The notes: generated from the letters alone by a model not told the origin. A stretch of DNA of 64,000 nucleotides from Planoprotostelium fungivorum (GCA_003024175.1 MDYQ01000207.1:124001-188000); one strand, 5' to 3'. Shown: positions 1 through 13,014, counted from the first letter of the stretch. Translations and numbers: made by a program.

Positions 1-3000
1 AACGATTGTCGAATAAGAATCCGTAATGGTCTTGGTACTTGATCTCGTGGGCGTCCATGCGAACGTGACTTCTGAAGGGAGTGAGGAGGAGAGTGTTGTA
101 GATAGATCACCTGACGGTCGATACGAAGAGGGCCTTCGGTAGAGGTCCGTGGAGCTCGCCGGATAAGCCGACCTGATAAAGATGAGAAATGATTATCTAC
201 AACGCGGTAATTCACCTTGACCTCTAGGCCCCTTTCTACCAGCAATCGTTGCATCTTCTCCTTCTGCTTGGTGGAAGGTACCATGACCTGAGAAGGTTGA
301 GGATGAAGATATGTTTTACTTTGTTACCTCGATATCTTCGACATCGACTTGTTTGTCGTCGATGAGCGAGAGGATCATCATGCACACGCAGGATATCTCC
401 TGTCCATCAGATGAGAGAAAGGAAGATGACAGATGATGCCGATGCATGATGCATGATCATGATGGACGATGATGCGTGGATGACTACTCACCTCGATGTT
501 GAAGAGGGATGGGTCATTATCTTCCACCATATCGACTCCAGATACATTGAGAAACATCGTTGACGTTTTCTCCTTCAACCATGACCATCCCACGTACCAC
601 GGTCTCTGTTCCTCCGTTTCCGTGAATTGAATCCTGTCGTGATAGACTTTGTGTGATAGGATCTTTCCGAGGAAGGAATGAGGAAGGAAGCAGCGGTTCA
701 GTCTGAGGATGCGCAGAGAATTGTTTCCGTTGTAGACCGGAGTCGAAGCCACGTGACTCATCACCGAAGTGAAGCGTACATGACTGAATCAAAGGTCATC
801 TGATGATGTGATAATGAATTCATCTCGTTACCTCTTGGATCTGACATTCAATTTGGGAGCCATCTCGTCTCCAGCGAGGACGAGCGTTGTAGATCGGTTG
901 GCCACCAGGAGTCCAAGGCATGCCTCTCCCACCGTAATTCGATCAGCTTCATCCATGAACACGTGAGAGAAGTGTCCGGGAGCCAGCCTCTGTAAAGGAT
1001 TCACGATTCTGCTCATGTAATCTCCCACCTGGCTCAGCTCAAAGGCGGCAGGATATGTGGTCACGATGATGTCGAGGTCTTTGAGTTCGGAGGAGGTGGG
1101 CATGATAAATTGTCCATTGATATCGATGTATTCTGATTGAGTGGTGAGTTCGGTGACCTAAGGGGGGTGAGATGGCGTCGAAATGGATTCATTCCTCACC
1201 TTCTGACCTGAAAGTCTGAAGCGTAAGACGTTGAGGTTGTAGTCCTTCGTGATGTCTGTGATGATGCGGTCTGCGCTGTCCTCAAATTTGGCCACGATCA
1301 AAATCTTATTCCGGTCTCTACTGTCCAAGAATTTCGCCTGCTGGGCGGCCTCCGATAGAACGGCGGTCTTACCCGAGTGCATGCATCCATACAGAAGAAG
1401 AGGTACGCGTCCGGTGGTACTTTGACCGATCAGTTTCCAATCGGTAATGGTATTCTTACCGGTTGAGAATCGAGATCACGGCAGCCTTTTGTTCGTCGGT
1501 GAATTTGGTTCTCACCCAATCGATCGTCTCGGGGTCGATCGGTTCTGTGTTCTTGTCACCCTTGGATGGCATGCACAGTCGGTCCACGTCTGCTCTGTCG
1601 ATGGCCATGTGCATGGAGCGGAAATGATCACGGCCAGCGGTGTATCTCAATTTGAGATCACTTCCGGGGAAGAATCGCAGGCCGAATTCGGGGTGAAGGG
1701 CCAAAGTCAAGACATCGAGAGTCGCAGCGCAGATCACTCCTTCGTATTGAATTTTTGGAGTGTCTGCGTGGTACAGATATCTGATGAGATGTGAAATTTC
1801 CAACATCTTAGGCACTCACACTACATCAGTCGGTCCGACTCCCTTGTGCTGAAGACCGTGGACGAGGAATGAGAACAGGTATCGTTGATCAACGTGTTGA
1901 CATAGCCCAGTGGCATCACCCTCAACCAAATATTGGACAGGTTGAGCCATGGAGGCAAGACGGGTGTTCCATTCGAGCTCTTCCATCCAGAGCTGCTTGT
2001 GCTGTGCCATCCTCGCGTCGCTTGTGTTGGAAGAGGTCCTGTTCCAAGGATTTGGGACTTCCTTGGGCCTCTGATACTCCTCCACAATGGATGGAGGGAT
2101 ATCATAGCTGTCTGATGTACGAATCTGAACATGTGAGCTTGGTGCTTCGAAGTGGAGGATCACCTCCTGAGAAATAGGTACTGGCACGACCGCGACATCA
2201 CGAAGAGAATAAGAAGCAACTGTATGTAAGTCAGAAGGGAAGTGCGTCCGAAATGCGTCACATTTGAAATCAGCAGTTGGAGCTAACAATTGGGATGCCT
2301 CTCGGTCGTTGATCGGGATGGAAAGGGTGTGCGTCTTGCAGAAGCCCACGAATTGGACCGTGACAAGTAATTGGGTGTTATCATACGCTCTCGAACAGAA
2401 GCTGATCTGATGTCTTTTGAGCCCAATCAATTGAGACGATCCCACCGGCAGCCACAGGGAACCTCCTGATGGGATGAAGAGAGCTTCTTCTCCTCCCATG
2501 AGGGTCCAGGAAGAACTCCTCGGAGTCAAGAAGATGGCTTTCGTGACCAAGTCCTCTGAGGACAAGTTGGTGATTGTCAAGGCGATTTGGTCGACACAAT
2601 TCGGGCGGAAGACGATCCTTGAGCAGTTCTGGGAGGGTTTAGACTCATTCGCGAAGATTTCTTACGTCTGTAATGCGGAGGTCCTTCTCTGTGAGATTCC
2701 TCTGTCTGATCCTTTCTTCATTGCACAGCTTGTTGTCCATCTCGGTGAACATCTCTTTGTTTCTTTTAGCTGTGAACTGGTGGAAGTGAAGGTGGGTGCC
2801 GTGGAGGACGTCATGCTTCTTTGTAATGAATCGGCCGACTTGGTCTCTCCTAGAAAGAACCACTCCGAAACAGAGTTCTCCCAGCTTCAATATTCTCAAC
2901 GGATGGACGTCGAACGCCTGCAATCATATCAGACAGAAAGTGCATGTTTGAAGACTCTTTCCTTCATGTAGGCCTCCAAGTCTTTCTCCTCGACACGAGT

Positions 3001-3156
3001 GGGTTTGGCCATAGCCACGAGAAGGCAAAAGTGTAATATCCTCTCTTGGGAGTCTCCATCAGGAGACCGATGTCTTTTGGATGGATGAGATCGTTCGTTG
3101 ATCTCATTGAAGGCGTCGTCGGGCGTGAGCGTAGTGTTGAGAGACTTTGTAGCCAT
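1..3156 (-). CDS. MOV10/UPF1-like SF1 RNA helicase (3' end cut by window edge)
   Basis: Multi-exon minus-strand gene starting at ATG 3156 and running off the left edge. The first ~600 residues (3156 to about 1500) have no domain I can name. They lead into a Q-motif-like KFTDEQKAAVISIL near 1460, a Walker A GCMHSGKTA near 1380, motif II FMDEADR near 950 and motif III VLAGDEMAPKL near 860. Further down, VSTVR (about 110) and GFLFDNR (about 15) fit the late SF1B motifs of the MOV10/HELZ group. Introns are about 40 nt; one joins KER to AFDVHP near 2930. The family unwinds RNA 5' to 3' in RNA silencing and mRNA decay; that role here is inference. Motif II is DEAD rather than the DEAG usual in MOV10, so a different UPF1-like subfamily is possible. 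The last C-terminal motifs lie outside the window. Confidence 0.8.
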
Positions 3157-3353
3157 ATCTACGTGGAGTCAGACAGTGTCAACCTCAAGCTGCTGACTCT
3201 TCGAAGTGAATATAGAAACTGAATCACAAAACTTTATTATTTGTCAAACTACAACCAGACATTCTTGAAATATTCCGGCGAATATCGGTTGATTGATTAA
3301 ATGTATGGCACATCTATCATACAACATCACCAACCAACTCATCCATTTATTGT

Positions 3354-4499
3354 TCAAAATGGTGGTGCAGCCGACCAATCCTGAGACGTAACGATCGTTG
3401 CCTGAGTCGGTGGCAGTCTTCCCAGAGAGATGTAAACCGTTCCGTTGTGATAAAAGATCTGTCGCCCCATCAGTCTCGTCTCTCTTCATCATCATCATCA
3501 CCGATTGCTTCGCGTTATCCACCATGCACGGCAGCGGTATCTCTGTCCTCTGTTCAAAACCGACAGAAGGCATTCTGCCCAAACTCTTGTGCCAGAACTT
3601 GCTCGTCAAATGCTGCTCCTCAAACTTGCCCATCTTTCTCGTCACCTCCAGACGATCGCTATTCTCATCAGCTCCATCTACAACATTGTAGACTCACCGA
3701 TTTACGATGATGGTGAGGTCCTCCGGGCTGCTGCCCGGCACATCGAAGGCAACGAGCAATCTTGGATCTGGATGATCTGGTGAAGAATTGCTGAACCAAA
3801 AGTCACATCGTTGCTCGGCAGGTTTCTGCACGGCCACCACTGCAGCCGCCACGGCCGCCGCCATCGCAGATGGACTGAATTCTGCGTATGCCCTGTCCCC
3901 GACGGGCTCTCCGTTGTCGACATTCGGTCCCTTCACGTCGACAAGTCGGCGGGGTGGAGGAGCTGGCCCGGTGGATTTCGATGGAGGAGGCCTCAGAACA
4001 GCTGCCATTTTCTTCTCCATGTTCGCGCGGGAGATCTTCACGTCTCTGATCTGTTGCTCGTAGTCCTTTGCCATGGCTGCCCTTCGATCTGCATTCTCCT
4101 TGTCTATGAAGTAGACTCTCTCTTCGTATTTCGATTCGAGCTGTGCCACTTCGTGTTCGTGGGCTCGGATCTGCTCTTCCATCTGTGCGATCAACTGGGA
4201 GGGTGAGTCGTCTACAACGTTGTAGATGGATGGATACCTCCATGTTGGCGGCAAATTGCATCTGGAGGGACTCGAAAGCATTCTTCTGCTTTTGAAAAGT
4301 CTCTGAATCTTCTTTTGACAAGCCAGTGACAATGGATGATCCTGACATCATCGCATTAACCTTCTCCACCTTATCGTTGACCGAAAGTCCGCTGAAGATT
4401 CTCAGAAAAATCGAAATCTCTTTCATTTCACCTGAGGTAGATCTTCTGTTGAGGTGTGAGACCGTTCAACACCTGACGATCCATCTCCGAAGCTGACAT
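3354..4499 (-). CDS. Small heat shock protein (alpha-crystallin domain) with coiled-coil N-terminus
   Basis: Start at ATG 4499 (MSASEMDRQVL), with a ~38-nt intron near 4440-4401. The N-terminal half is charged and helical (about 4400-4060, including EEQIRAHEHEVAQLESKYEE), followed by a Pro-rich and Ala-rich linker. The C-terminal half reads as an alpha-crystallin domain: VAFDVPGSSPEDLTIIVNR (about 3760-3700), then across an intron DRLEVTRKMGKFEEQHL, and after a second intron the closing strands FYHNGTVYISLGRLPPT, ending at TGA 3354-3356 with AATAAA directly downstream. Family members are ATP-independent holdases that form oligomers. The long coiled-coil extension is not typical of small heat shock proteins. 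The start overlaps the predicted 3' end of the neighbouring RhoGEF, so this could also be the tail of one longer protein. Confidence 0.65.
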
Positions 4500-7400
4500 C
4501 GATGCTTTCCTCGGTGTCTATAAACATTCAGTCTCGTTGTGGATTCGAAATCGTTTACGCTGGGTGGTTCTTTCTCGGGTTTCTCCGGTTTCTCCTTCTC
4601 GGGTTTCTCCAATTTTTCTGATTTCTTCTCTTTCGGTCGATGCACCACCCTGATGACGATCAACGATGGTCCATCGAGTCCCAAATCTCACGTGGTCTCC
4701 TCGTTGGATGTCACCTTGACGACCCGTCCCAATTCTTGCAGCCACTGCTTCTTCGTGTTGATGTTTGGAGCCTCATAGGTGAGAGGACCTTCAATCGATT
4801 GGATGATGAATTGAAGTGAAGTGGGTGAGGGGTCCGTACAACTGACGGAGGATAATTCCATCGTCTACAACGCGTCAATGAGGAGAGAATTGGATGAAAT
4901 TTCACCTTGAGGACTTTGTAGCGGTTTCCGCGAGTCTTCCCTGTTTTGGTGGGACGACCGATGATCAAAAGATCTGAAAACAAGAACAAATGTGTTGCGA
5001 TTCGAGTTTTCCCCAGAATTTCGGAGAATTCTCCATCGATCGTGTACGTACGTCCCGGGATCTACGTACGTCAATTATTTCGTACGTATCATTACGTCTC
5101 TCACGGTCAAGTTGGTCGGTGTGGGATCCAATGAATCTTGGATCTGAACCATGCGAATGCGATTGTCGTACTGTCTCTTGCGATCGTTCAGCAGTGCAGT
5201 CATCTCTCCGACTCGTTGTAGAGCGAGCTTTAAATCTTTCATGTCCGGGTGCCACTCCCACGTATTTTTCACCATCTGATCCAACAGCATGTTGTACCCT
5301 GACACACGTCACGTGATGATATCGCGTGAGACATCTCACTTGGTACACGCTGTACAGGTAAGATGAGGAGGGCGTTGAGACTCTTGACTTTCTCTCGGGG
5401 TGTGACCCACTCTTGGAATGCAGGGTTTCTACGACATTCTTCGTAGGCCAAGAGTGACCTGTCGAAATTGGAGATGTACTGAGTGTACAACTTGAATGCT
5501 CCCATCATGTCGATGAAAATATCGGCGATCTACAACGCGTCAACGTCATATCTTCCCACACTCTTCACCTTCTCGTTCAACGTCCAGACTTTCCTGGAAT
5601 TCTCGTGAGTATTCGGCTCGTTGTAGATGAAGCGACTCACCATCTGTCCTCCATTCGGTTCAATAGAACCGTGTTGGTCTTCAAAATGACTTCGATGTCA
5701 GAAAACAATTCCTTTGTCGCTTGTTTCGATGCAATGTGTGTCTGTCCACGCAGGGGAATGAGATAAAGTTTGACGATGATACGTAAACCCTCTACGTAAG
5801 TCCTCTCTGTTTCCACGAGTTCTCTGACAAGTTTCTCACGGTTACGCTTCAATAGACTCAGATGCTCGTAGTTACGTCTGGAGATGAAACCACGGGCGAC
5901 CGATTGACACTGAAATTTCATCAGGATTTCAGTTCAAAATTCCCACGCCTTCACCTTGATGACAGACGTGGTGTTTTCCACGACGTGTTGCTTGCGGAAT
6001 TTCTCGTAGTTTTTCATGACGTGATAGTTCTTCATCCAAGCAGACTTGTAACCGTTTCTCATCTTCTTGTACGTGATGTTCTGTCTCTTACAGACGTCGT
6101 ACCACAGAGCATCCGATTCCGACAATCGGCAGAATTCCCGGGAAACTTGGCCTTTCCGCGCGTCAGAGAAATTTCGTTGGGAGTTCGGACTCACCGATGT
6201 GGACGAGGCTGTGTGGAGGTAAGAAGGAGAAGATTCTGTTCCAGAGATCGGGGGTGAGACTCGTCCTCTGTTCGTGCTGCAGTTGGTGAACGATGAGGGA
6301 TTTCGCTTCGCTGTTGGGCGCGGAAACTTCGAGTAAACTTCCCCGCTCGCCGACGGCCGTCAATTCGGTGCGTGGATTCTGCAGAAATTTCAGTCTCCCG
6401 TGAAATTCCGAGAAATCTCTCGTCGCGGGAAATCTCGGATGAATATCTCTTCCGACGTATCGTACTCACTTTACACAGGAGTGTGATGACGGGTCTCGAT
6501 CTTGCACCTGCCCTGAGTGCCATGAATATCGGTGTCTCTCCCTTGTTGTTCCTCGGGTTCATAAACAGACTGTGGTGGCTCGAATGATTGTGCCCCCGCA
6601 CTTTGTGGGTTGAACGCACCATTCCCGCCACAAATGGGCTGGAAGGTGCCGACACGTTCGATTTCTCCACGGCATTCATGATCCTCTGGATGGCCTCCGC
6701 TGCTCCCTGTACGTACAGTTACGCACGTGATCGAGCGGGTGATGACGTCATACCTGTAGGCACATGGTGTGCAGGGGAGTCTCTCCGTTTCGATTGGCCG
6801 CGTTGACATCTGCACCCCTTCGGATGAGGCTGTCTAACAAATTGAAGTAGAGGTCTTTGCTCTCGGGGGACAGCTTTAAGACATGAGAGGCTGATGAGAG
6901 GTGATGCATGACGTTGTTGTCATCATCATCGGCGGCGGTGACGTCTAAACCGTTCAACTCGACCAGGACACCCATGACCTTCAGAAATGAATGGATCTAC
7001 AACGGTCAGATTTTCCCGCGCGAAAATTCCGGGAAACCTGATCCAAGGCGGGAGGGTCTCTCTGCATGGCCTCACAGTACTGGAGGGCACCTAATAATAG
7101 AGGTGTTCTGCCTGACTTATCTCTGCTGTCTAGATTGATCTTACGCTTGGCCTTGTCCAACGATACTTCTCTGACCAAGAAATGTACACAGTCGGAGTTT
7201 CCGATGAAAACTGCTTGGTGCAGTGCACCGAAGCCACGGCGGTCACCCACGTTGGGATCTGCCTCTTCCTGATTGTAGATGAACAATAAATTAGAATGAA
7301 ACGGTACCTTGAGCATGAGACTCTTGATCTCTTCACGATCGAAGCGTTGTACAGCTTCGGCTAACTTCTCTTGTAACGTTTTCGTTGGCTCCACCGCTTT

Positions 7401-10400
7401 CGATCGTTCATCCTATCGATACGTCAGGCTATTTTTAGAACATTGTGGTGTATGTGTCGTATCGTATGGATCGATGAGTTACCCTGGGTGACAGCTGACT
7501 GTCTCTGGGAGTTGTGGCACCACTGGTGTTGGCTGAGCTTGAGTTGCTTCTGTCCTTGCTGTCCTTCTTTCTCTTCAGTGTACCGAACATGGATGGCTTC
7601 CTCTTGAAATCTTGTTTCCTCTGATCCGTAACACTCAATTTGTCCTTCTCTCTCTCCTTCTCTCTCTCCTTCTCCTTCTCCTTCTCTTTCTCCTTCTCCT
7701 TTTCCTTGTCTTTCTGTCGGACGCGTCAATCTACAACGAGATATTGACAGGTTGTAGAACGACTCACCCTCTTTCGCAGGGTGAAGAAAGAAGTGAACGT
7801 CTTTCCAGATTCGTGAACGTCATCGAATGAGTTGGTGACCTGCAGATCCCTCCCTCCCCCTCCAGAGTGTACCGATGACGTATCTGTCACAGTCAGTCCC
7901 AAAATATTGGGACCTCCCTCACCATCGTGGTCGTCTGAATCTTCTGATATGGATGTCGACATGGAGAGTTGTAGATTGAGAATGGGCTTCGTGGTAGTTT
8001 TCATCGACTTTTCCAGGGCAGCCTGCTGATCGGACGTAAGTACTTGCATCTTCTGTGTTACGTCGGGATCGGATGTGTAGGAGATCGGGATTCGGGAGGG
8101 TAATCGGGATTCGAGCTCGTACAACTGCCGATCGATGGTAGCCTCCTGCGCTTCGATCTCTTTCTGTGAGATTTCCATCAGTTTCCATCGAAATCCACGT
8201 GAAATTTCACCTCTCTGTTCGTCGACTGTTCCTCGATGTCCATGCGTAACGTCTCAGCGGCCATCGTGTCTTTTTCCAGGATTTCTCTTCGACTTTTCAG
8301 TTCTTTTTCTTTCTCGGCCATCTCCTTCTTCTTTTGCTCGTAGTTCGGATCGTCCTTTTGTAGTTTTCCGAATTCCAACATTTTGGCGGCTAGGACTTGC
8401 TCTTCCAAATCGATCTGGGTGATGGCGATGCTGACGACGTCATCACGAGTGATCACGTGACCTCTCACCGCTCGGTTGTACGGTGATCGCTGATTTCCCG
8501 CGTCTTTTCTTGCATCGCTTGACGTTGTGCTTCCAACTCCATCCGTCTCATACGCAACTCACTCATCTCATTCTCCACCTGCAATCTACGTACGTACCCC
8601 GTAAGTATCGTCGTGAAATTTCCGCGAAATTTCACCTATACTGCTCGACCTCGATGGCTTTGATACGTTGAGCCTCGTTGGTCGCCAGATCAGACAGTGC
8701 TTTTGTTCTTTCTACCGTAATCCTCTCCCTCTGTTCGATCTGATTCTTCTTCTCCACCAGAGAAGGATCCATATCCGATTTCTGCGAATGCGTCACGTCG
8801 GAAATTCCGCGGAGTTTCCTCACCTCCGTGCTCTTTCCGGTGAACATACGTCTCAGTGTCTTGTGTGCCTTGAAGCTGTTCCCGCTCTCGTCCTCTACCG
8901 TGTTCGAACGAGATCTTCCCGTGACAACTTCTTCTTCACTCTTCACGGCCCTGGCAACCTTGCGATCCTATTTCTCAGTCAGAGCGTTGTAGACGGTCGA
9001 TATTCACCTCGAGGGCTTTTCTCTTCTGTGCCAAGAGAGATTTCTTGTTCATGACGTCGACGTCTTCTTCTGGTTCCCACCATTCTTTGTCTCTTCTGTA
9101 ATCTTCCTTGTCTAAGAAGCTCTCCAGGTCTTGCACTTCCTTTTCCTGACGCTCCACGTTAATTCACGTGAGAATTTGCGGTAGATAACGCGCTCACCAG
9201 CGTCTCCCTCGCCGACTTCTCTTCTTCGGTCTCCTGGTGGGACGAAGCCTAGAGGTTTCATCGGTATGAAATGACTCGTTGTAGACTCACCTTGATCCTG
9301 GCGTCAAGATCTTCCTCTTCGGCCTTGTGTTCTAGAGCTCTCTCCTTTCTCCTCTCTTTCAATTTCCTCCTTCTCTCTTCGATGTCTTGTCTCTGCGCTG
9401 CGATCCGCGACGCTTCATCCTGCGAACGTTGTGAGAAATGTCGATGAAATTTCGTCACTTCACCTGGAGTTCGCGGAGTTCCTTCTCTTCCTCGTCTCGG
9501 GCGGTCTGTCTTGTGTCAAACTACAACGAGTCGATTCTCCATCAGTTCTACCTGAGCGGACTCTTCCTCGCGGATCTTCAGATCTGCGATCAATCTGCGA
9601 CGCTCTTCCGTCATTTTCCTCTGCTCATCCAATTCTTTTCTCTTTCTCAGAATACTCTCCTGCTCCTCCAAGGCCAGTCTCTCGGTCTCCAAGTCTACAT
9701 TCCGAAACTCGTAAAACCCTAAAACCCATTCAGACACCCGCGGAAGATCTTGTACTCACCGTCTGCGTCTGACGATCCCCTCTCTTCTGTCTTCTCTACC
9801 GGCAGCATGGTACTGCGATTTATCTTCTCTGCAGCAGATGGATAAAAGTTTACGGCAGCTCTGAACATGGCTTCTGGTGCGATCGTGTTTCTCCTCATAT
9901 CTGCCTTCTCTTTCTCGTTTCTGAGTCGATCCATCTTGTTCGTAGCTTCTTTCTCTCTCTGTCGACACGGGTGAGGGGGCTGACGTGGCGCGTTGTAGAT
10001 GGAACTCACTTGGACTTCGCGCTCTTCTAATTTGAGACGTTTCGTCTTCTCTTCTACGATGTATTTTCTCTCTTTGAGTATTCTCTTCTTGTCTTCGAGT
10101 AGTTGTAGATCGTCACCCTTCAGCTCCGTCTACAACGATGTAAATCGACGTGGGGGAATAAATGACTCACCGTGGTTTGTGGATTTTCGCGCAGGATTTG
10201 CTCGGCGTCAGCTAACTCTTTCTGTTTGTTTTCGATCTCCTTTAGAGTCTGACGATGAAGTCAGATGGGTCACGATGATGGACGTCTGAGGACGTCACCT
10301 TGGCTGCCAACTGCTGATCCTCCATGATCCTGGCCTCTTCCGTCGATTGGATCTGTGAATCAGATGGTGCAGAAAGCTGATGTTCGTGAGACATGTGAAG

Positions 10401-10880
10401 AGATCTGGTAATGAACAGACCTCATTCGATCTCTTTTTGAGCAATTCAGTTCTCTGGTTCAATTCCTTCCTGATCCGTTCGATCTCAGCCAGCTCTTCTG
10501 TTTTCTCTTCGTTGGAGGGCGCATGGAACAGTTCGATCTCCTTGGCCTTCAGCTCTGTTGGAATGTGAATTTGACATCATCGGATCGCATTCGCCGCTAG
10601 CGCGTGCAATCACCTTCTTCTTGGAGTTCTATCTCTCTCAGTTCCTCATCATCTCTTCGCTTTTGTAATTGTTCTCTTCTCAGAGCCAATCGTTTCCTCC
10701 TAGATTCGATCTCAGTTTGTTTAGCGGAAAGTTCTATCTGCTCTCTGGGGTTCGAGGTGTCTGAAGCTGGCGTGATTTCAACGGAAGTCGATGGAACGCG
10801 AGATAACTCCTGAGATTGTGAGCTGATAAACGACGTGACTAGATACGAACCCTCGAACTACCTCCATTGTCTTCAGACAT
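4466..10880 (-). CDS. Giant coiled-coil/ankyrin/F-box-like/IQ/RhoGEF-PH protein
   Basis: Start ATG 10880 (MSEDNGGSS). From about 10850 to 7730 the exons encode nearly continuous Glu/Lys/Arg-rich coiled coil. A Lys-Glu run follows (about 7710-7640, from CTTCTC-type repeats), then ankyrin repeats (about 7400-6470; GADVNAANRNGETPLHTMC, NNKGETPIFMALRAG), an F-box-like stretch (TPDLWNRIFSFLPPHSLVHI, about 6260-6200), and an IQ motif (CQSVARGFISRRNYEHL, about 5920). The DH domain (about 5870-5070) has LVRELVETERTYVEGL and LNALLILPVQRVPRY-like text across an intron. A PH domain (about 5000-4690) begins FLFSDLLIIGRP and ends with EGPLTYEAPN and KKQWLQELGR. The tail is Lys/Glu/Pro-rich. DH-PH proteins load GTP on Rho/Rac; the other modules suggest scaffold and ubiquitin-ligase links, which is inference. 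The 3' boundary near 4466 is ambiguous and overlaps the downstream gene. Confidence 0.75.
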
Positions 10881-11811
10881 CGCTGCCCGATAGAGATGTA
10901 TTTACAGATGGAAGATGTGACCTGTGCCATCGATCAGAATGAGATCGAGGGAACTTCGCCCACCTGCTGTTTCAGTTGGAGTCGCAGGCCTGTTGCTCGC
11001 TGACAGGAAAATGTTATACCGTCGCCACAGCAATTTCAGCTTTATCCACAAACAACGGCAGCTTTTCAGGGAAAAAAGGTCGCAGACGAATTTTGTAGAG
11101 AGACACAGTGGGTATATGATTTGGTTTTTCTGGTTGGTGTCCATGCATTTGGATCACTAATTTTTTTGTCGTGCATATTCCAGTGATCGGGAGGGAAGTG
11201 ATCCATTCTCAATGCACCATTTGACTACCAACCGGAAAAACCGAATCATATGATCATCACACACTTGGCAGAATTCAGGATGTGGAAAGTACGCCGCCGT
11301 TTCTCTTTTCACGCCGAGTGGTCGTTCAACTTATTTGGACTTGTACGGGTTCTGAGTCTTCCAAGTCGTCACGGTCTTCGGATTCCGAGCTCCCAGAGCT
11401 CTCAGTGTCAAACTCTGCAGAATGCACGACCGTGAATGTGTCGGGCGAGTCTTCTGGGTGGATCGTGAGGAACAATCGTGTCAGTGACAGGTCGGATGGT
11501 GACTGATGCTGTTGGGATGGCGTGGTCCGTCAGTAGGGCCACGCCAAACCTCACGTGCGGTGATCAACCTCGTCTGATGATCGTGAAATCTGTAGGATAC
11601 GGTCGTCAGTGTGATCGTTATATGAGTCTAACTCTCAACAGAGGAGACCAGGATGGCTTCGATGAGAGGGTAGAAGGCGATAGTACTTGCAGGTGACAGC
11701 TTATCACTTAGATTAGCTCCTCTGCGATAAACCCGGTCCCTGGCTGTCAGAAAAAAGAAATAAATCGCTCCGCAACACATCATCGGGCCAGCGGATGAGA
11801 TCAGGACAGCC
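10881..11811. other. Intergenic region between divergent genes, with one inverted repeat
   Basis: Spacer between the RhoGEF start and the DUF1275 start. It carries only short overlapping open frames on both strands, with no recognisable protein and no convincing splice pattern. It contains the inverted repeat at 11114-11251. It should hold both promoters. Confidence 0.5.
11114..11251. repeat. Imperfect inverted repeat (MITE-like or long hairpin)
   Basis: Arms 11114-11138 and 11227-11251 are reverse complements over 25 nt with two mismatches (T/C both times). Pairing continues inward through TGGATCAC near 11150 and GTGATCCA near 11200. The whole could fold into one ~138-nt hairpin. It looks like a small foldback/MITE-type element or a structured regulatory RNA. 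No target-site duplication was established. Confidence 0.55.
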
Positions 11812-13014
11812 ATGTATGAGAGAAACGATTTCAAATGGATCGTGCTAGGAGGCGCTGTATTAGCCACTCATTCTGGATTTATTAATGTGAGTCTCCAACT
11901 CTTTTTGTCCATAGGCTGGCGACTGCTCCACAAACACCCACGTCTCAACCCCCTCTGAATATATCATCTCACCCTATGCACATCAAACAGACATCACATC
12001 ATCTGACATCAACTATAGACGTGCGCTCTGCGTTCAGTCTTCTCATATACGGTAACTCACGTGACTGGTCTCATTACGAAAGTGGCCTTCACAGTCGTGG
12101 AGCACCAATGGATTGCCCTGTGGAATGCACTCATCGTCCTTCTCGGTTTCGCTTTCGGTGCATTTCTCACCGGCATCATCTGTGGTAGCAACAAGTTCAG
12201 ACTCCGACCCAGATATGGAATCATCATCATGATGGAATCGATCCTCCTCTTCATTTCAGTTTGGATGTGTCACTATCTCAAGTACCCCGGTGAGTTCCCC
12301 ACGAGTCTCTCACATTTCCGACTGATCGATCGCAGAGGACAACGCACGATATGCCTTCGTAATCATGGCCACCGCCGTCGGCATGCAGAACGCCATGTTC
12401 ACCTCCTTCTCCGGAGCCGTCGTTAGAACTTCTCACTTAACGGGTCTCGTGAGTTCATGATGCATCGCATGCATGATGTCAGGTCTGAGACGTGCAGATC
12501 AACGATACGTTCATGTTGCTGGGTCAGTACGTGCGTTACAAGTGTATCGTCAGGAAGAAAAATGCCGATATGTGGAAGATGCTGGTGAGACGCAATTGGC
12601 GCGTTGTAGTGAGTCGATCTAGGTGTTCATTCCCATCTTGTGTGGATTCATGATGGGCTGCATCATCGGTGACTACGCTTTTTCTTCTCTGAGCTACTGG
12701 GCCATCCTCATACCTGCATCGACTTTGGCTGTCCTGGGTGAGGCATCACATACTCGGACGCATTCATCTGATCATGTCTTCAGGTACTGGATTCTTCATC
12801 GTTTTCATGGTCTACGGAGATAAGAACCAATCCAGTGGTTCCATTCCTCTCGATGCAAAGCCCATCTCGGTGGCCATCGATCAAGGTGATGACGTGATGA
12901 TATGGAGGTTGCAATATTGATCTTTCATCAGGACCCAACGGAAACAAATTTGTCGAGTTAGAGACAGAGACGGAGACGGAAGCGGATAGTGAGACGGAGA
13001 TGAAGAGGATGTGA
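11812..13014 (+). CDS. DUF1275 (YoaK-like) multi-pass membrane protein
   Basis: Start ATG 11812 (MYERNDFKW). A longer intron (about 11887-12018) joins GFIN to TCALRSVFSYTVTHVTG, recreating the family signature of a glycine/asparagine helix end followed by HxTG. Later exons give hydrophobic helices around ALIVLLGFAFGAFLTGII, GIIIMMESILLFISVW, IPILCGFMMGCIIGDY and AILIPASTLAVLGTGFFIVF, plus the conserved MATAVGMQNAMFTSF near 12370-12410. The C-terminus is an acidic Glu-Thr repeat ending at TGA 13012-13014. DUF1275 proteins are widespread six-helix membrane proteins in bacteria, fungi and protists with no settled substrate. It is followed within 90 bases by the p80-like gene on the same strand. 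Confidence 0.85.
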
